The notes under the pieces were generated by a model. The model was not told the DNA's origin and did no database searches. It saw only the letters and a list, made by a program, of their open reading frames with translations. A stretch of DNA of 53,471 nt from Palsa-661 sp035535015 (GTDB lineage: Bacteria > Actinomycetota > Acidimicrobiia > Acidimicrobiales > UBA8190), in the NCBI GenBank assembly GCA_035535015.1, contig DATLQU010000046.1, positions 1-53,471 of the forward strand. Reading direction: 5' to 3'. How positions within the stretch are numbered: position 1 is the first letter of the stretch; each line of letters starts with the position of its first letter. Shown piece after piece: positions 11,046-20,025 of the stretch. A program made the position numbers and the translations under genes.

Positions 11046-12173
11046 TCAGCCGACCCGTGACCGCCGGGCCAACGCCTCCTGGTAGATCCCGACGTAGCGC
11101 TCGGCCAGGCGACCCATCGACCACCTCGCCGCGTGCTCGTAGGCGCGCTCGAGAGCGTCGGGCGCCGACATCCCCGTGCCCCGGGCGGCCTCGGCCAGGG
11201 CCCGGGAGAGGGCCTCGGACCAGCCGGCCACATCTCCGGGGGCCACGAGCCGGGCGTGGCTTCCGGCCACGAAGGCGTACCCGGGAATGTCGCTCGCCAC
11301 CACCGCGGCCCGCGCCGCCATGGCCTCGAGGAGCACCATCCCGAACGACTCGCCTCCGAGGGAGGGCGCACACACCACATGGGCACCGCACCGGCGCGCC
11401 GCCAGCTCGTCGTCATCGACACGCCCCAGCCACACCACCCGGGGGTCGGCCGCCGTGCGTGCCCTCAGGGCGTCCGTCTCGGGACCGTCGCCCACCACCC
11501 ACAGAGTGGCAGCCGGAACCGACTCCTCGGACCGGAGCCGGCCGAAGGCCTCCAACAGCACCCCGAGCCCCTTGCGCCGTTCATGACGACCCACGAACAG
11601 AACAGTGGGGCCGGCGGTCGGCCACGGCTCGCGGCCCGCCACCCGGTCCAGCTCCACCCCGTTGCCCACGATCTCGTAGTGACCACCCAAAGCCTCGGCC
11701 GCCGTGCTCTCGGCCAGCGGCGACACGGCACAGCGCACGTCGAGACGACCGGCGGCCCAGCGGGCCAACGGGCCCAACAGCCGGTAGCCGGTCGACGCGC
11801 CGGAGCGGTGAAAGGTCCCGATCAGCGGCGGCGGGCACACCATCAGACAGCCGTACCCGGCGCCGGGAGCCAAGGGCTCGTGCAGGTGCACGACCTCGAC
11901 GGCGTCCCGGCGCAGTCGCCGCACGGCCCGGCCGGCGGCCACGGGGTCGAGGGAGATGGGGGCCACGGAGCCGTTGGCCCGTACCGGTAGGGACCGACCC
12001 AGGGTCATCAGCTGGCCCGGGGACAGGCCCTCGGCCTCGACCGGACCGTCGGCCGGTGCCAACACCAGGGCCTCGTGGCCCAGGCTCCCGAGGGCACGGG
12101 CCAGGCCCAGCACCTGCCCCTGCACGCCACCGGGACGGCTCAGGCTGTACGGGCACACCAGCGCCACCCGCAT
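11046..12173 (-). CDS. pimA: Phosphatidyl-myo-inositol mannosyltransferase PimA-like (GT4)
   Basis: GT-B glycosyltransferase expected to add the first mannose from GDP-mannose to phosphatidylinositol on the inner face of the membrane. The 375 residues match PimA length. The N-terminus MRVALVCPYSLSRPGGVQGQ is characteristic. The nucleotide-sugar domain includes VLFVGRHERRKGL and the GT4 E-x7-E-like motif in GGESFGMVLLEAMAAR. Position supports the call: it follows an acyltransferase and a CDP-alcohol phosphotransferase in the order pgsA-patA-pimA known from mycobacteria. Activity on another lipid acceptor cannot be excluded. Confidence 0.9.
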   Translation of the reverse strand: MRVALVCPYSLSRPGGVQGQVLGLARALGSLGHEALVLAPADGPVEAEGLSPGQLMTLGRSLPVRANGSVAPISLDPVAAGRAVRRLRRDAVEVVHLHEPLAPGAGYGCLMVCPPPLIGTFHRSGASTGYRLLGPLARWAAGRLDVRCAVSPLAESTAAEALGGHYEIVGNGVELDRVAGREPWPTAGPTVLFVGRHERRKGLGVLLEAFGRLRSEESVPAATLWVVGDGPETDALRARTAADPRVVWLGRVDDDELAARRCGAHVVCAPSLGGESFGMVLLEAMAARAAVVASDIPGYAFVAGSHARLVAPGDVAGWSEALSRALAEAARGTGMSAPDALERAYEHAARWSMGRLAERYVGIYQEALARRSRVG

Positions 12174-12183
12174 CCTCGGCCCC

Positions 12184-13152
12184 TCAGACCCCGTCGTCGG
12201 TCGGCGCCGGACCGGCCGACCCGGCGGCCGGCGTCGGGGCGACCTCGCCGCGGTCGCTCGGCCAATTGGGCTGGAACAGATACCACTGGTCGGGGGCGCG
12301 TCGTATCAACTGCTCGAGATCATGGGCCACCTGTTGGGTCACCCGGGTCACGTCGGCCCGCAGCCGGCCGGTCCGCCCGGTGGCCACCGGCGCCATGATC
12401 ACGGCACTGTGGTCGCGCCCCGGTCCGCCGTAGACGGCGGTGGGCAACAGCACCGCCCCCGTCCGCAGAGCCAGCGTGGCCGGGCCGGCCGGCAGGGTGG
12501 TCCGTTCGCCGAAGAATTCGACCTCGACTCCGTTGCCCACGATGTCGCGGTCACACAGCAGACCGACCAGACCGCCGGCGCGCAGTGTCCGCAGCAAGAC
12601 CCCGCCGGCATCGGGTCCGAGGGCGATGATGCTCAACCCCAAAGCCCGGCGTTGCGCCACGAACCAGTCGTAGAGCTTCGGCGGCTCGACCGTCTCGGCC
12701 ACCGCCGTCATGGGGTAGCCCTGCAGGTTGAGCCAGGCCCCTCCCCACTCCCAGCGCCCGAGGTGGGGCAGAGCGAGGATCACGCCCTGGCCCGCCTCCA
12801 TGCCCGCCACCAGGTGTTCGTACCCCGACTCGACCATCATCCGCTCCTGCACCAGCTCGGCCGGCACGGCGGGCAGCCGGGACCCCTCGAGCCAGTACCG
12901 GGCGTAATTGAGAAACGCCCGCCGCGTCCAGGCCCGCACCTCGGCATCCGACAGGTTGGCCCCCAGCACCCGTCGGATGTTGCGTCCGTAGGCGGCCCGG
13001 GACCGGCGTCGCACCATGGTCAGGGCCATGCCCACCGCCGTCGCCGCCACCTCGGCCACCGGCTCGGGCAGCCGCTGCATGGCCGTTCCCAGCCCCCGGT
13101 AGATCAGGTACGTCGCCTGGGCGCGCAGCTCCGACGTGGCCGGCCCGTCCAC
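12184..13152 (-). CDS. PatA-like phosphatidylinositol-mannoside acyltransferase (LpxL/HtrB superfamily)
   Basis: Membrane-associated acyltransferase expected to transfer a fatty acyl chain to the mannose of PIM1/PIM2. It has 322 residues. The catalytic motif is HLGRWE (an H-x4-E version of the superfamily's H-x4-D/E), with downstream GLVGLLCDRDIVGNGVEVEF and the LPAGPATLALRTGA segment typical of LpxL-like enzymes. A hydrophobic segment near residues 32-48 may anchor it. It lies 10 bp from pimA and 23 bp after the CDP-alcohol phosphotransferase. The C-terminal 30 residues are a variable Ala/Pro/Gly tail. Confidence 0.88.
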   Translation of the reverse strand: MDGPATSELRAQATYLIYRGLGTAMQRLPEPVAEVAATAVGMALTMVRRRSRAAYGRNIRRVLGANLSDAEVRAWTRRAFLNYARYWLEGSRLPAVPAELVQERMMVESGYEHLVAGMEAGQGVILALPHLGRWEWGGAWLNLQGYPMTAVAETVEPPKLYDWFVAQRRALGLSIIALGPDAGGVLLRTLRAGGLVGLLCDRDIVGNGVEVEFFGERTTLPAGPATLALRTGAVLLPTAVYGGPGRDHSAVIMAPVATGRTGRLRADVTRVTQQVAHDLEQLIRRAPDQWYLFQPNWPSDRGEVAPTPAAGSAGPAPTDDGV

Positions 13153-13175
13153 CTCGGGGTCGGTGCGCGGTGTGC

Positions 13176-14063
13176 TCAGGACCCGCCGGCGCCCGGCCGA
13201 CGGCCGCTGCGCTCACGGGGTCTCTCGGCGCGCCGGGCACGCCAGATCCGGCCCGACCGGCTGGCGATCACACTCTGCCGGCGGGCCCGCCAGCGATGCA
13301 GGGGTTGATCGGCTCGCTGAGGTTGGACGAAGTGCACGCCGGTGGCGTCGCGCTGGGCGCGCGTCTCGCGCCACGTCCGCCACCGGGAATCCACCCGGGC
13401 GTCACGCCGACGGGCCACGGCCCGCTCGGGAACCCTCCCCCGCGACGGACGCGTCGAGCCGACCCGTACCGGGCCCTCGGCTTCTTGCCATACACGCACG
13501 AACCGCCCCCCGGCGGTGGCGGTGATCAGGCCGAAGAACACCCACAGAGCGGGGACGAAGGCGGAGGGCGAGACGGCACCGGCGACGAAGCACACGCCGA
13601 GAAGGATGAACCGCTCGGCCCGCTCCATCAATCCGCCGTTGGCCGACAGACCCAGCAGCTCGGCCTTGGCCCGCTGGTACGAGATCAACGCCGTCAGGGC
13701 CAGGATGGCGAACGGCAACAGCACCAGTTGGCCGTCATGGTGGGCGGCCAGGTACCACGAGACCCCGCCGAACATGAACGCATCGGACACCCGGTCGGCC
13801 ACGGAGTCGAAGAAGGCGCCCCGTATCGACGCCGTCCCCGCCGCCTTGGCCACCGGTCCGTCGAACAGATCGGGAAGCCCGGTCGGGAAGAGCAGGACGA
13901 TCCCCCACACCAGGTGCCCCGAACCCACGGCGAAGGCGGTGACCACCGACATGACCAGCCCGAAGACGGTGAGGACGTCGGCGGTGACGCCGGTCCGTAC
14001 GAGTGCCTTACCGACGGGCTTGGTTGTCCGGTCCACGGCGTGTCGCCAGCGGCCATCGAACAT
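13176..14063 (-). CDS. CDP-alcohol phosphatidyltransferase, PgsA1/phosphatidylinositol-phosphate-synthase type
   Basis: Membrane enzyme joining CDP-diacylglycerol to an alcohol, here most likely inositol phosphate given the neighbouring PatA- and PimA-like genes. The start chosen is the ATG at 14063 (MFDGRWRHAVDRTTKPVGK), giving 295 residues; upstream open frame overlaps the divergent gene. The metal-binding signature is DLFDGPVAK...RGAFFDSVAD with D65, D68, D86 and D90 intact. The usual AR pair reads AK (K73), an uncommon change. About six membrane segments are followed by a 95-residue Arg-rich cytoplasmic extension that the family normally lacks. Confidence 0.88.
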   Translation of the reverse strand: MFDGRWRHAVDRTTKPVGKALVRTGVTADVLTVFGLVMSVVTAFAVGSGHLVWGIVLLFPTGLPDLFDGPVAKAAGTASIRGAFFDSVADRVSDAFMFGGVSWYLAAHHDGQLVLLPFAILALTALISYQRAKAELLGLSANGGLMERAERFILLGVCFVAGAVSPSAFVPALWVFFGLITATAGGRFVRVWQEAEGPVRVGSTRPSRGRVPERAVARRRDARVDSRWRTWRETRAQRDATGVHFVQPQRADQPLHRWRARRQSVIASRSGRIWRARRAERPRERSGRRPGAGGS

Positions 14064-14268
14064 GTGCGAGTCTTCCTCCTCACGACTGACCCCTCCAGCG
14101 TACCATCGGCGCCTCCGGGCCCTTCGGACCGGTTCCGCGGGGTCCCGGTGGACACGGAGGCGGTGCCCACTGACGAGAGCCCAGTGACGAGATCGGCCCT
14201 CCTCGGTAAGCTGAGACCCCCGACGGTGGTCGGCGCCGGCGGCGGTCGAGCGAGGGGAGGTGCTCGGG
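14064..14268. promoter_or_regulatory. Divergent intergenic region between the pgsA-like gene and the EF-G-like gene
   Basis: These 205 bp must contain the start signals for the leftward cluster and the rightward EF-G-like gene. A good ribosome site, GGGGAGG at 14254-14260, lies 8 nt before the GTG at 14269. I see no convincing -35/-10 pair, as is common in GC-rich actinobacteria. Confidence 0.5.
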
Positions 14269-16332
14269 GTGACCAGCTTCCCACCGTCGCGCATCCGCAA
14301 CGTTGCCCTGGTCGGACACAACGGGGCAGGCAAGACGACATTGGCCGAGGCCCTCCTGTACGCCACCGGGGCCGTGCCCCGGGCCGGCCGGGTGGACGAC
14401 GGATCCACCGTCTGCGACTTCGAACCCGAAGAGATCAAGCGACATATGTCGATCTCTCTGGCCCTCGCCCCCGTCATCTGCGGCGACGTGAAGATCAACA
14501 TCATCGACACACCCGGCTACGCCGACTTCTTCGGTGAGGTGCGCGCCGCCTGCTCGGTCGTCGACCTCGTGGTGGTGGTGGTGAGCGCCGTCGACGGCGT
14601 CGAGGCCCAGACCGAGGCGGCCTGGGAGTTGGCCGCCGAACTCGGTCTGCCCCGACTCGTCTTCATCAACAAACTCGATCGCGAACGGGCCAGCTTCGAC
14701 CGGACCCTGGCCGATCTCCAGGACCGTTTCGGCGCCGGCATCGCCCCTCTCGAGCTTCCGGTGGGCGAAGAAAGCGGCTTCCACGGCATCGCCGACCTTT
14801 TGACCGACAGCGCCCTGCTCTACGACGACGGCCCGCCCCGTCCCGCCCCCATTCCCGACGACCTGGCCGATGTGGAACATCAGGTCCGCGAGCAACTGGT
14901 GGAAGGAATCGTGGTGGGCGACGACACCCTCATGGAGCGCTACCTCGAAGGCGACATCCCGTCGACCGAGGAGCTCGAGGCGACCCTCGCCTCCGGCGTG
15001 GCCGAGGGACTCGTCTTCCCGGTCGTGTGTGGATCGGCCGCCACCGGCGTCGGCATCGACCGCCTGGCGTCGTTGCTCTCCGAGATCGCCCCCTCCCCCG
15101 ACGCCCGGCCGCCGGTCACCGTCCGCGCCGGCGACACCGAGCAGGACGTGGTCCCCGATCCCGCCGCCCAGCCCCTGGCCCGAGTCTTCAAGACCATCTC
15201 CGACCCCTACGTGGGCAAGATCTCGCTCCTGCGCGTCCTGTCCGGCACCATCAAACCCGACACCGTCCTCACCAACCCCCGGAGCCACTCCGAGGCCAAG
15301 CTCCACGTCCTGCAACTCCTGCGGGGCAAGGAGGCCCAATCACTCACCGAAGCGCAGGCGGGCGATCTCGTCGCCGTCCCCAAGCTGTCGGACACGGCCA
15401 CCGGTGACACCCTCGCCCCGAAGGGCACCCCCGTCACCGTGCCCGGACCCGAGGCCGAGCCCGTCGCCCTCTCGGTGGCCATCCGACCGAGGTCGAAGGG
15501 CGACGAGGACAAGCTCATGACGGCGCTGCACCGGCTCCAGGACGAGGACCCCACCCTGATCGTCGAACGGGTGGACGAGACCCATCAGACCATCCTGCGG
15601 GGCACGGGCGAGACCCATCTGGCCGTGGCCGCCGAGCGGCTCCACCGCAAGTTCGGTGTCGACGTGGAGACCGAGGACGTCCGCATCGCCTACCGCGAGA
15701 CCATCTCGAAGCCGGCCGAGGCCGAGGGCCGCTACAAGAAGCAGACCGGTGGTCACGGCCAGTTCGGCGTGGCCTCCCTGCGCATCGAGGCCCTCGAACG
15801 CGGCGAAGGCTTCCATTTCGTCGACCAGATCGTGGGTGGGGCCATCCCCAAGCAGTACATCCCGGCCGTCGAGAAGGGCGTCCTCGAGGCCATGAGCCTC
15901 GGCGGCGTCTACGGCTTCCCCGTGGTCGACGTCCAGGCCGCCTGCTTCGACGGCAAGTTCCACCCGGTGGACTCGTCGGAGATGAGCTTCAAGATGGCGG
16001 GCTCCCTGGCCTTCCGCGAGGCCATGGCCAAAGCCGATCCCGTCGTCCTCGAACCCATCGCCCGCCTCGAGGTCACCGTGCCGGCGGCCATGCAGGGCGA
16101 GGTGCTCGGCGACCTCAACTCGCGTCGCGGTCGCGTGCAGGGCACCGACACCGCCGAGGGCGGACGCCAGGTGATCACGGCCCTCGTCCCCGCCTCCGAG
16201 ATCCAGCGCTACGCCGTCGACCTCCGTTCCCTCACCGGAGGCCGCGGCCGCTTTCGCTCCGAGCACGACCACTACGACGTCATGCCGTCCAACCTGGCAG
16301 AACGCATGACGAAGGTGAAGACGGCCGACTGA
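14269..16332 (+). CDS. Elongation factor G-like GTPase (EF-G2 type)
   Basis: Translational GTPase of the EF-G family. The GTG at 14269 is chosen over the GTG at 14260 because GGAGG then has 8-nt spacing. The product has 687 residues. G1 is GHNGAGKT (16-23), G3 is DTPG (from about 80) and G4 is NKLD (134-137). EF-G domains II to V follow, including GGHGQFGVASLRIEALERG and the C-terminal HYDVMPSNLAERM. The switch I region reads EEIKRHMSIS rather than the canonical ERGITI-type sequence of housekeeping EF-G. This places it with the actinobacterial EF-G-like (FusA2) group, whose role is unsettled. It is inverted relative to the surrounding pgsA and HIT/thrS genes. Confidence 0.92.
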   Translation: MTSFPPSRIRNVALVGHNGAGKTTLAEALLYATGAVPRAGRVDDGSTVCDFEPEEIKRHMSISLALAPVICGDVKINIIDTPGYADFFGEVRAACSVVDLVVVVVSAVDGVEAQTEAAWELAAELGLPRLVFINKLDRERASFDRTLADLQDRFGAGIAPLELPVGEESGFHGIADLLTDSALLYDDGPPRPAPIPDDLADVEHQVREQLVEGIVVGDDTLMERYLEGDIPSTEELEATLASGVAEGLVFPVVCGSAATGVGIDRLASLLSEIAPSPDARPPVTVRAGDTEQDVVPDPAAQPLARVFKTISDPYVGKISLLRVLSGTIKPDTVLTNPRSHSEAKLHVLQLLRGKEAQSLTEAQAGDLVAVPKLSDTATGDTLAPKGTPVTVPGPEAEPVALSVAIRPRSKGDEDKLMTALHRLQDEDPTLIVERVDETHQTILRGTGETHLAVAAERLHRKFGVDVETEDVRIAYRETISKPAEAEGRYKKQTGGHGQFGVASLRIEALERGEGFHFVDQIVGGAIPKQYIPAVEKGVLEAMSLGGVYGFPVVDVQAACFDGKFHPVDSSEMSFKMAGSLAFREAMAKADPVVLEPIARLEVTVPAAMQGEVLGDLNSRRGRVQGTDTAEGGRQVITALVPASEIQRYAVDLRSLTGGRGRFRSEHDHYDVMPSNLAERMTKVKTAD

Positions 16333-16357
16333 GCCGACCCCACGTGGTGCGGTCGGC
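16333..16357 (+). terminator. Hairpin immediately after the EF-G-like stop codon
   Basis: A perfect 7-bp stem, GCCGACC (16333-16339) with GGTCGGC (16351-16357), encloses an 11-nt loop that itself contains CCACGTGG. There is no T-run, so it is a hairpin terminator or mRNA stabiliser candidate rather than a classic intrinsic terminator. Confidence 0.5.
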
Positions 16358-16381
16358 CACGTCCCGATCCACCCGGAGCCG

Positions 16382-16543
16382 ATGGCCACCTCTGCCGCCA
16401 GGGACAGCGACGAGGCCCGCCATCGCGCCTTCTTCGCCCCCTTCCTCGGACCGAGCGACGTCGGCTGCATCCTCGAGACGACGGGGGCCGAACGTACCGC
16501 CTGGTTCGAATACGAGCTGACCGTCGAACCGTCAGGCGGCTGA
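16382..16543 (+). CDS. Small hypothetical protein (53 aa)
   Basis: An ATG-to-TGA frame in the gap between the EF-G-like gene and the membrane-protein gene. It reads MATSAARDSDEARHRAFF at the start and WFEYELTVEPSGG at the end. The composition (acidic, some aromatics) looks more like protein than random GC-rich sequence. GGAG lies only 3 nt before the ATG, which is closer than ideal. I do not recognise a family. Confidence 0.4.
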   Translation: MATSAARDSDEARHRAFFAPFLGPSDVGCILETTGAERTAWFEYELTVEPSGG

Positions 16544-16671
16544 CGCCGCGCCCGACCGGGTCGGGGCCCACAATTCGGTCGCTGCTGCCGGAAATCGCGG
16601 AACACCGGTGGCGCGCCTGTGGCCCCCGGGGCTCGGGGCTCATCGCTGTACAGTTCCCTCTTTCGCATCCG

Positions 16672-19509
16672 ATGGACGCGTCGAGGAGGGTCGATGACAA
16701 GCGGTCCAGCCCCGGCGCGCCGAGCCCGGTGACGACGCTGGACCTTGCTCCTCGGGGGGTCGACCGGCGCGTCATCGCCGTCCTCGTGGCCATCCCCCTT
16801 GTCGGCTTCGCCCTCCCGGCGCTGTTCGGCCACCCCATCGTCACCGGCGACAACCAGATCCAGAACCTGCCGTTGCGGGCGCTGTCCGGCGAAGACCTCC
16901 GGCACGGACATCTCCCGTTGTGGAATCCCTATATATGGAGTGGCAGCCCACTGCTCGGCGGCCTGAACGCCGGCTCCCTCTACCCGTTCACATGGTTGTT
17001 CGCCGTCCTACCCGTGCTCACGGCATGGACCGTCAACCTCGTCGTCGTCTACGTCACCGCCGCCGTGGGCATGTACGCCTTCCTGCGCCAGCAGGCCCTG
17101 CGTCGCTTCTCCTGCGGCTTCGCCGCCGCCACTTTCGCCTTCGCCGGATCCATGAGCGCGCAGGTGGTCCACCTCGGCATCGTCCAGGGCACGAGCTGGA
17201 TTCCCTGGATGCTTCTGGTCGAGCAGCGCCTGGCCCGACAGCTGCTCCCCCAGACCCCCGGTCCGCCGGCGTCGTCGGCGGTGTCGGCGGTGTCGGCGTC
17301 GTCGGCGGTGTCGGCGGTGTCGGCGTCGGCGGCGCCACCACCGGCGTTGTGGCGGCGGGTCACCCTGCTCGGACTGCTCGGCGGCCTGGTGCTGCTGACG
17401 GGCGAACCGCGGGGCATGGCCGACGCCGCGGTGGTGGTGGGCCTGGCTGCCCTGTGGCATCTGCTCACCGGACGGGCGACCCTGCGGGCCCGGGCGGCTC
17501 TCCTGTCGGCGTTCGTCTCCTCCGCCTTCCTGGCCGCCGCCGTGGGCGCCGTCCAACTTCTCCCGGGATGGTCGTTCATCGCCGACTCCCAACGCGCCCA
17601 GAGCACCGTCCAATTCTTCGGCAGCGGATCACTCCCCGTCCGCTGGTCGCTGCTGATGCTCATCCCCGATCTCATGGGAGGCACGGGGGTCCTCCATCAG
17701 CCGTCCTTCTTCGCCCACTACAACCTCCCCGAGGTCACCGGCTACGTGGGTGTCGTCCCCCTCATGGCCGCCGCCGGACTCCTGGCCCGGTCCTTCGGTC
17801 GTCGACGCCATCCGCAGGCGCGTCGATGGACGGCCTGGTTCGCTCTCGTGGTCGTCGGCATGCTCCTCACCTACGGCACCTACACACCACTCGGGCCCTA
17901 CTTGGCCCGCCTGCCCTTCTACGGCGCCCTCCGCCTGCAGAGCCGGAACATCGTCATCGCCGGACTCGGGCTCACTGTCTTACTGGCCTACTGGCTCGAC
18001 ATCGTCCTGGACGGTCCGACGCCCGCCGACCACGACCGGCGACGGCTCATCACCCTGGCCACCGCCGCCCCGGCGGCCGCCGTCATCGTCACCGGCGCCG
18101 TGGCCCTGGCCTGGCCGTCACGTCTCGAGCTGTGGCTCGGCGTGACCCCGAAAATGGCCCATCTGGGCCGGTCCCTCACACCGTGGTTCATCGCCACCGT
18201 GGTCGTGGCCGTGCTGGCCGGGACCGTGGGTCTCGGTTGGCACCGCCTGCGGCGCCCGACGCGCGCCTGGGCCGTCGGCGCCGTCATCGCCGTCGATCTC
18301 GTGCTGTTCACGTTCTCGGCCGTCAGCGAGCTGAACCTGCACTTCACCACCGACCAGCTCCCCACCGCGCTGAGCGCCGCCCCCGTGGCCCCCGGGACCA
18401 GGTTCGCCATCGTCGACCCCGAGAACGACGCCCTGGTCCAGATGTCGGTGCTGGGCGAAAACGACCTCAACACCCTGGTGCACCGCGTCAGCGTCCAGGG
18501 TTACGGCTCTCTCACCGACAACGGCTATCAGAGCGCCACCGGCACCCGCACCCACAACACCCTGAGCCCGTGCGCCCTGGCCTCCGGCGCCTTCGTCCCC
18601 CTCGACCTGGGCACGCTCATGACCCTGACCAACGACCTCATCCAGAGGACCGCGACAGGGGCTCCGGCGGCGCAGGTGGCGGCGCAAGACACCTGTGCCG
18701 GCGTGGTCGCGCCGGGCGCCACCCGTCGCGTCTGGTGGTTCGGCCGCGTCCTGTCGGTCCGCTCGGCGTCGCTGGCCTTCGCCCCCACGGCGGGAGCACC
18801 TTCGCCGGCGGGCCTCCGGGTGGGGGTGCTGTCCGACACCGGTGCCACCCGGTGGACGACGGCCACGATCACGCCGGCCGCGGACGACGACCTGGACATC
18901 AGCTTCTCGACCCCTGTCCTCGGCTCGGGACTCGTCCTCTGCGGACCGGGCTCCCAGGCGACCACCGATGCCACCACCGTCACCACCGCGTCCGGCTTCC
19001 ATTGGTCCATGGACGGCAACCTCCAGTCGGCGCTGCGCGACGCCTCGTTCCACTTCGCCGGCTATCGCAGCGGCGTGGCTCTGTTCCGCACGTCGGTGAC
19101 GCGGCCGACGGTCTGGATCCAGTCGCGCCGGTCGTCCACACCGACGCCTCCGGCGACGCAGGAACTCGGCGCGGTGCGCCGGGTCAGCACCACGATGTGG
19201 GGCGACGAGACCGACGCCGTCACGGCGCGCCGCCCGGCCACCCTGGTGCGCAGCGAGGCCTACGCCACGGGCTGGACGGCCGCCGCCCGTGACACGACCA
19301 CGGGCCGGACGCGCCCGCTCGACGTCGTCCGTATCGGTCTCATCGAGGGCGTGCGCATCCCGGCCGGTTCGTACACGGTCACGTGGACCTATCAGCCGGC
19401 CTCGGCCGGCGACGGCCTCATCGGCTCCCTGGCCGGCGCCGTTGTGGTCCTGGCCGCCGCCGCCTCCTGGGGGTGGGGCCGCCGTCGCCGTCGACAGCCG
19501 GCGCCCTGA
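16672..19509 (+). CDS. Large multi-pass membrane protein, YfhO-like
   Basis: A 945-residue integral membrane protein. After a short polar N-terminus there are about 11 to 13 hydrophobic segments between residues 33 and 550, then a large, probably extracytoplasmic domain (about 550-900) and a final membrane segment near 915-935 ending in a basic tail. The first loop carries GDNQIQNLPLRAL...GHLPLWNPYIWSGSPLLGG. That pattern is seen in bacterial YfhO-type and related GT-C-like proteins, where a loop Asp and the PLWNP motif face outside. YfhO proteins act in glycosylation of cell-envelope polymers; that role is inferred here from resemblance only. An Ala/Ser/Val repeat at residues about 200-220 is encoded by a DNA tandem repeat. 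It ends 3 bp from the convergent HIT gene. Confidence 0.78.
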   Translation: MDASRRVDDKRSSPGAPSPVTTLDLAPRGVDRRVIAVLVAIPLVGFALPALFGHPIVTGDNQIQNLPLRALSGEDLRHGHLPLWNPYIWSGSPLLGGLNAGSLYPFTWLFAVLPVLTAWTVNLVVVYVTAAVGMYAFLRQQALRRFSCGFAAATFAFAGSMSAQVVHLGIVQGTSWIPWMLLVEQRLARQLLPQTPGPPASSAVSAVSASSAVSAVSASAAPPPALWRRVTLLGLLGGLVLLTGEPRGMADAAVVVGLAALWHLLTGRATLRARAALLSAFVSSAFLAAAVGAVQLLPGWSFIADSQRAQSTVQFFGSGSLPVRWSLLMLIPDLMGGTGVLHQPSFFAHYNLPEVTGYVGVVPLMAAAGLLARSFGRRRHPQARRWTAWFALVVVGMLLTYGTYTPLGPYLARLPFYGALRLQSRNIVIAGLGLTVLLAYWLDIVLDGPTPADHDRRRLITLATAAPAAAVIVTGAVALAWPSRLELWLGVTPKMAHLGRSLTPWFIATVVVAVLAGTVGLGWHRLRRPTRAWAVGAVIAVDLVLFTFSAVSELNLHFTTDQLPTALSAAPVAPGTRFAIVDPENDALVQMSVLGENDLNTLVHRVSVQGYGSLTDNGYQSATGTRTHNTLSPCALASGAFVPLDLGTLMTLTNDLIQRTATGAPAAQVAAQDTCAGVVAPGATRRVWWFGRVLSVRSASLAFAPTAGAPSPAGLRVGVLSDTGATRWTTATITPAADDDLDISFSTPVLGSGLVLCGPGSQATTDATTVTTASGFHWSMDGNLQSALRDASFHFAGYRSGVALFRTSVTRPTVWIQSRRSSTPTPPATQELGAVRRVSTTMWGDETDAVTARRPATLVRSEAYATGWTAAARDTTTGRTRPLDVVRIGLIEGVRIPAGSYTVTWTYQPASAGDGLIGSLAGAVVVLAAAASWGWGRRRRRQPAP
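17271..17324 (+). repeat. 27-bp in-frame tandem repeat inside the YfhO-like gene
   Basis: Two exact copies of a 27-bp unit (17271-17297, 17298-17324) plus a partial third. They encode SSAVSAVSA repeats in a loop after the fourth or fifth membrane segment. The length is a multiple of three, so copy-number change would preserve the frame. Confidence 0.85.
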
Positions 19510-19512
19510 CGC

Positions 19513-20025
19513 TCAGGCCGGCGGCCACGCCTCGTGGAGCTTGCGCCAGCTCTCGGGCAGCGATTCGGGCATGACCCGGACCCCGGCCACTGCGGTCATG
19601 AAATTGGTGTCCCCCGACCAGCGGGGCAGGACGTGCAGATGGAGGTGCCGGGGGATGCCGGCCCCGGCGGCGCGGCCCAGATTGGCGCCCACGTTGAGAC
19701 CGTCGGGCTCATACGCGGCGTTCAGCGCGGTGGCGGCGGCGCGCGTCGCCTCCCACAGGTCGGCCGACTCCGACGAGGTCAGCTCGCCCAGCGACGACAC
19801 GTGGCGCACCGGCGTCACCAGGACATGACCGCTGGCATAGGGATAGGCGTTCAGCACGACGAGGCTCAGCTCCCCGCGCCAGACGACCCCGTTGTCGGCG
19901 CTCGGATCGCCTGACGCGGCGATCCGGCAGAAGACGCAGACGTCGTCGACGCCCGACCGCTCGGCGGCACCGGCCGCCGTCACGTACTCGTGACGCCAGC
20001 CGGCCCACAACTGCTCCAGGCTCAC
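19513..20025 (-). CDS. HIT-family hydrolase/phosphorylase
   Basis: Histidine-triad nucleotide-binding protein of the Ap4A phosphorylase-like type. It has 170 residues, a CVFC zinc pair (C30, C33) in CVFCRI, and the histidine triad HLHLH at 127-131 (RHLHLHVLPRW). The homologue in mycobacteria also sits between thrS and pgsA, which supports orthology. Here the pgsA side is broken by the inverted EF-G/YfhO pair. The start overlaps the thrS stop by 4 bp. Confidence 0.93.
   Translation of the reverse strand: MSLEQLWAGWRHEYVTAAGAAERSGVDDVCVFCRIAASGDPSADNGVVWRGELSLVVLNAYPYASGHVLVTPVRHVSSLGELTSSESADLWEATRAAATALNAAYEPDGLNVGANLGRAAGAGIPRHLHLHVLPRWSGDTNFMTAVAGVRVMPESLPESWRKLHEAWPPA

Noticed and set aside
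11024..11422. N-terminal extension of the M48 peptidase frame
   Set aside because: It lies inside pimA in another frame, is Trp/Pro/Arg-rich, and the ATG at 11023 fits the 22-bp gap.
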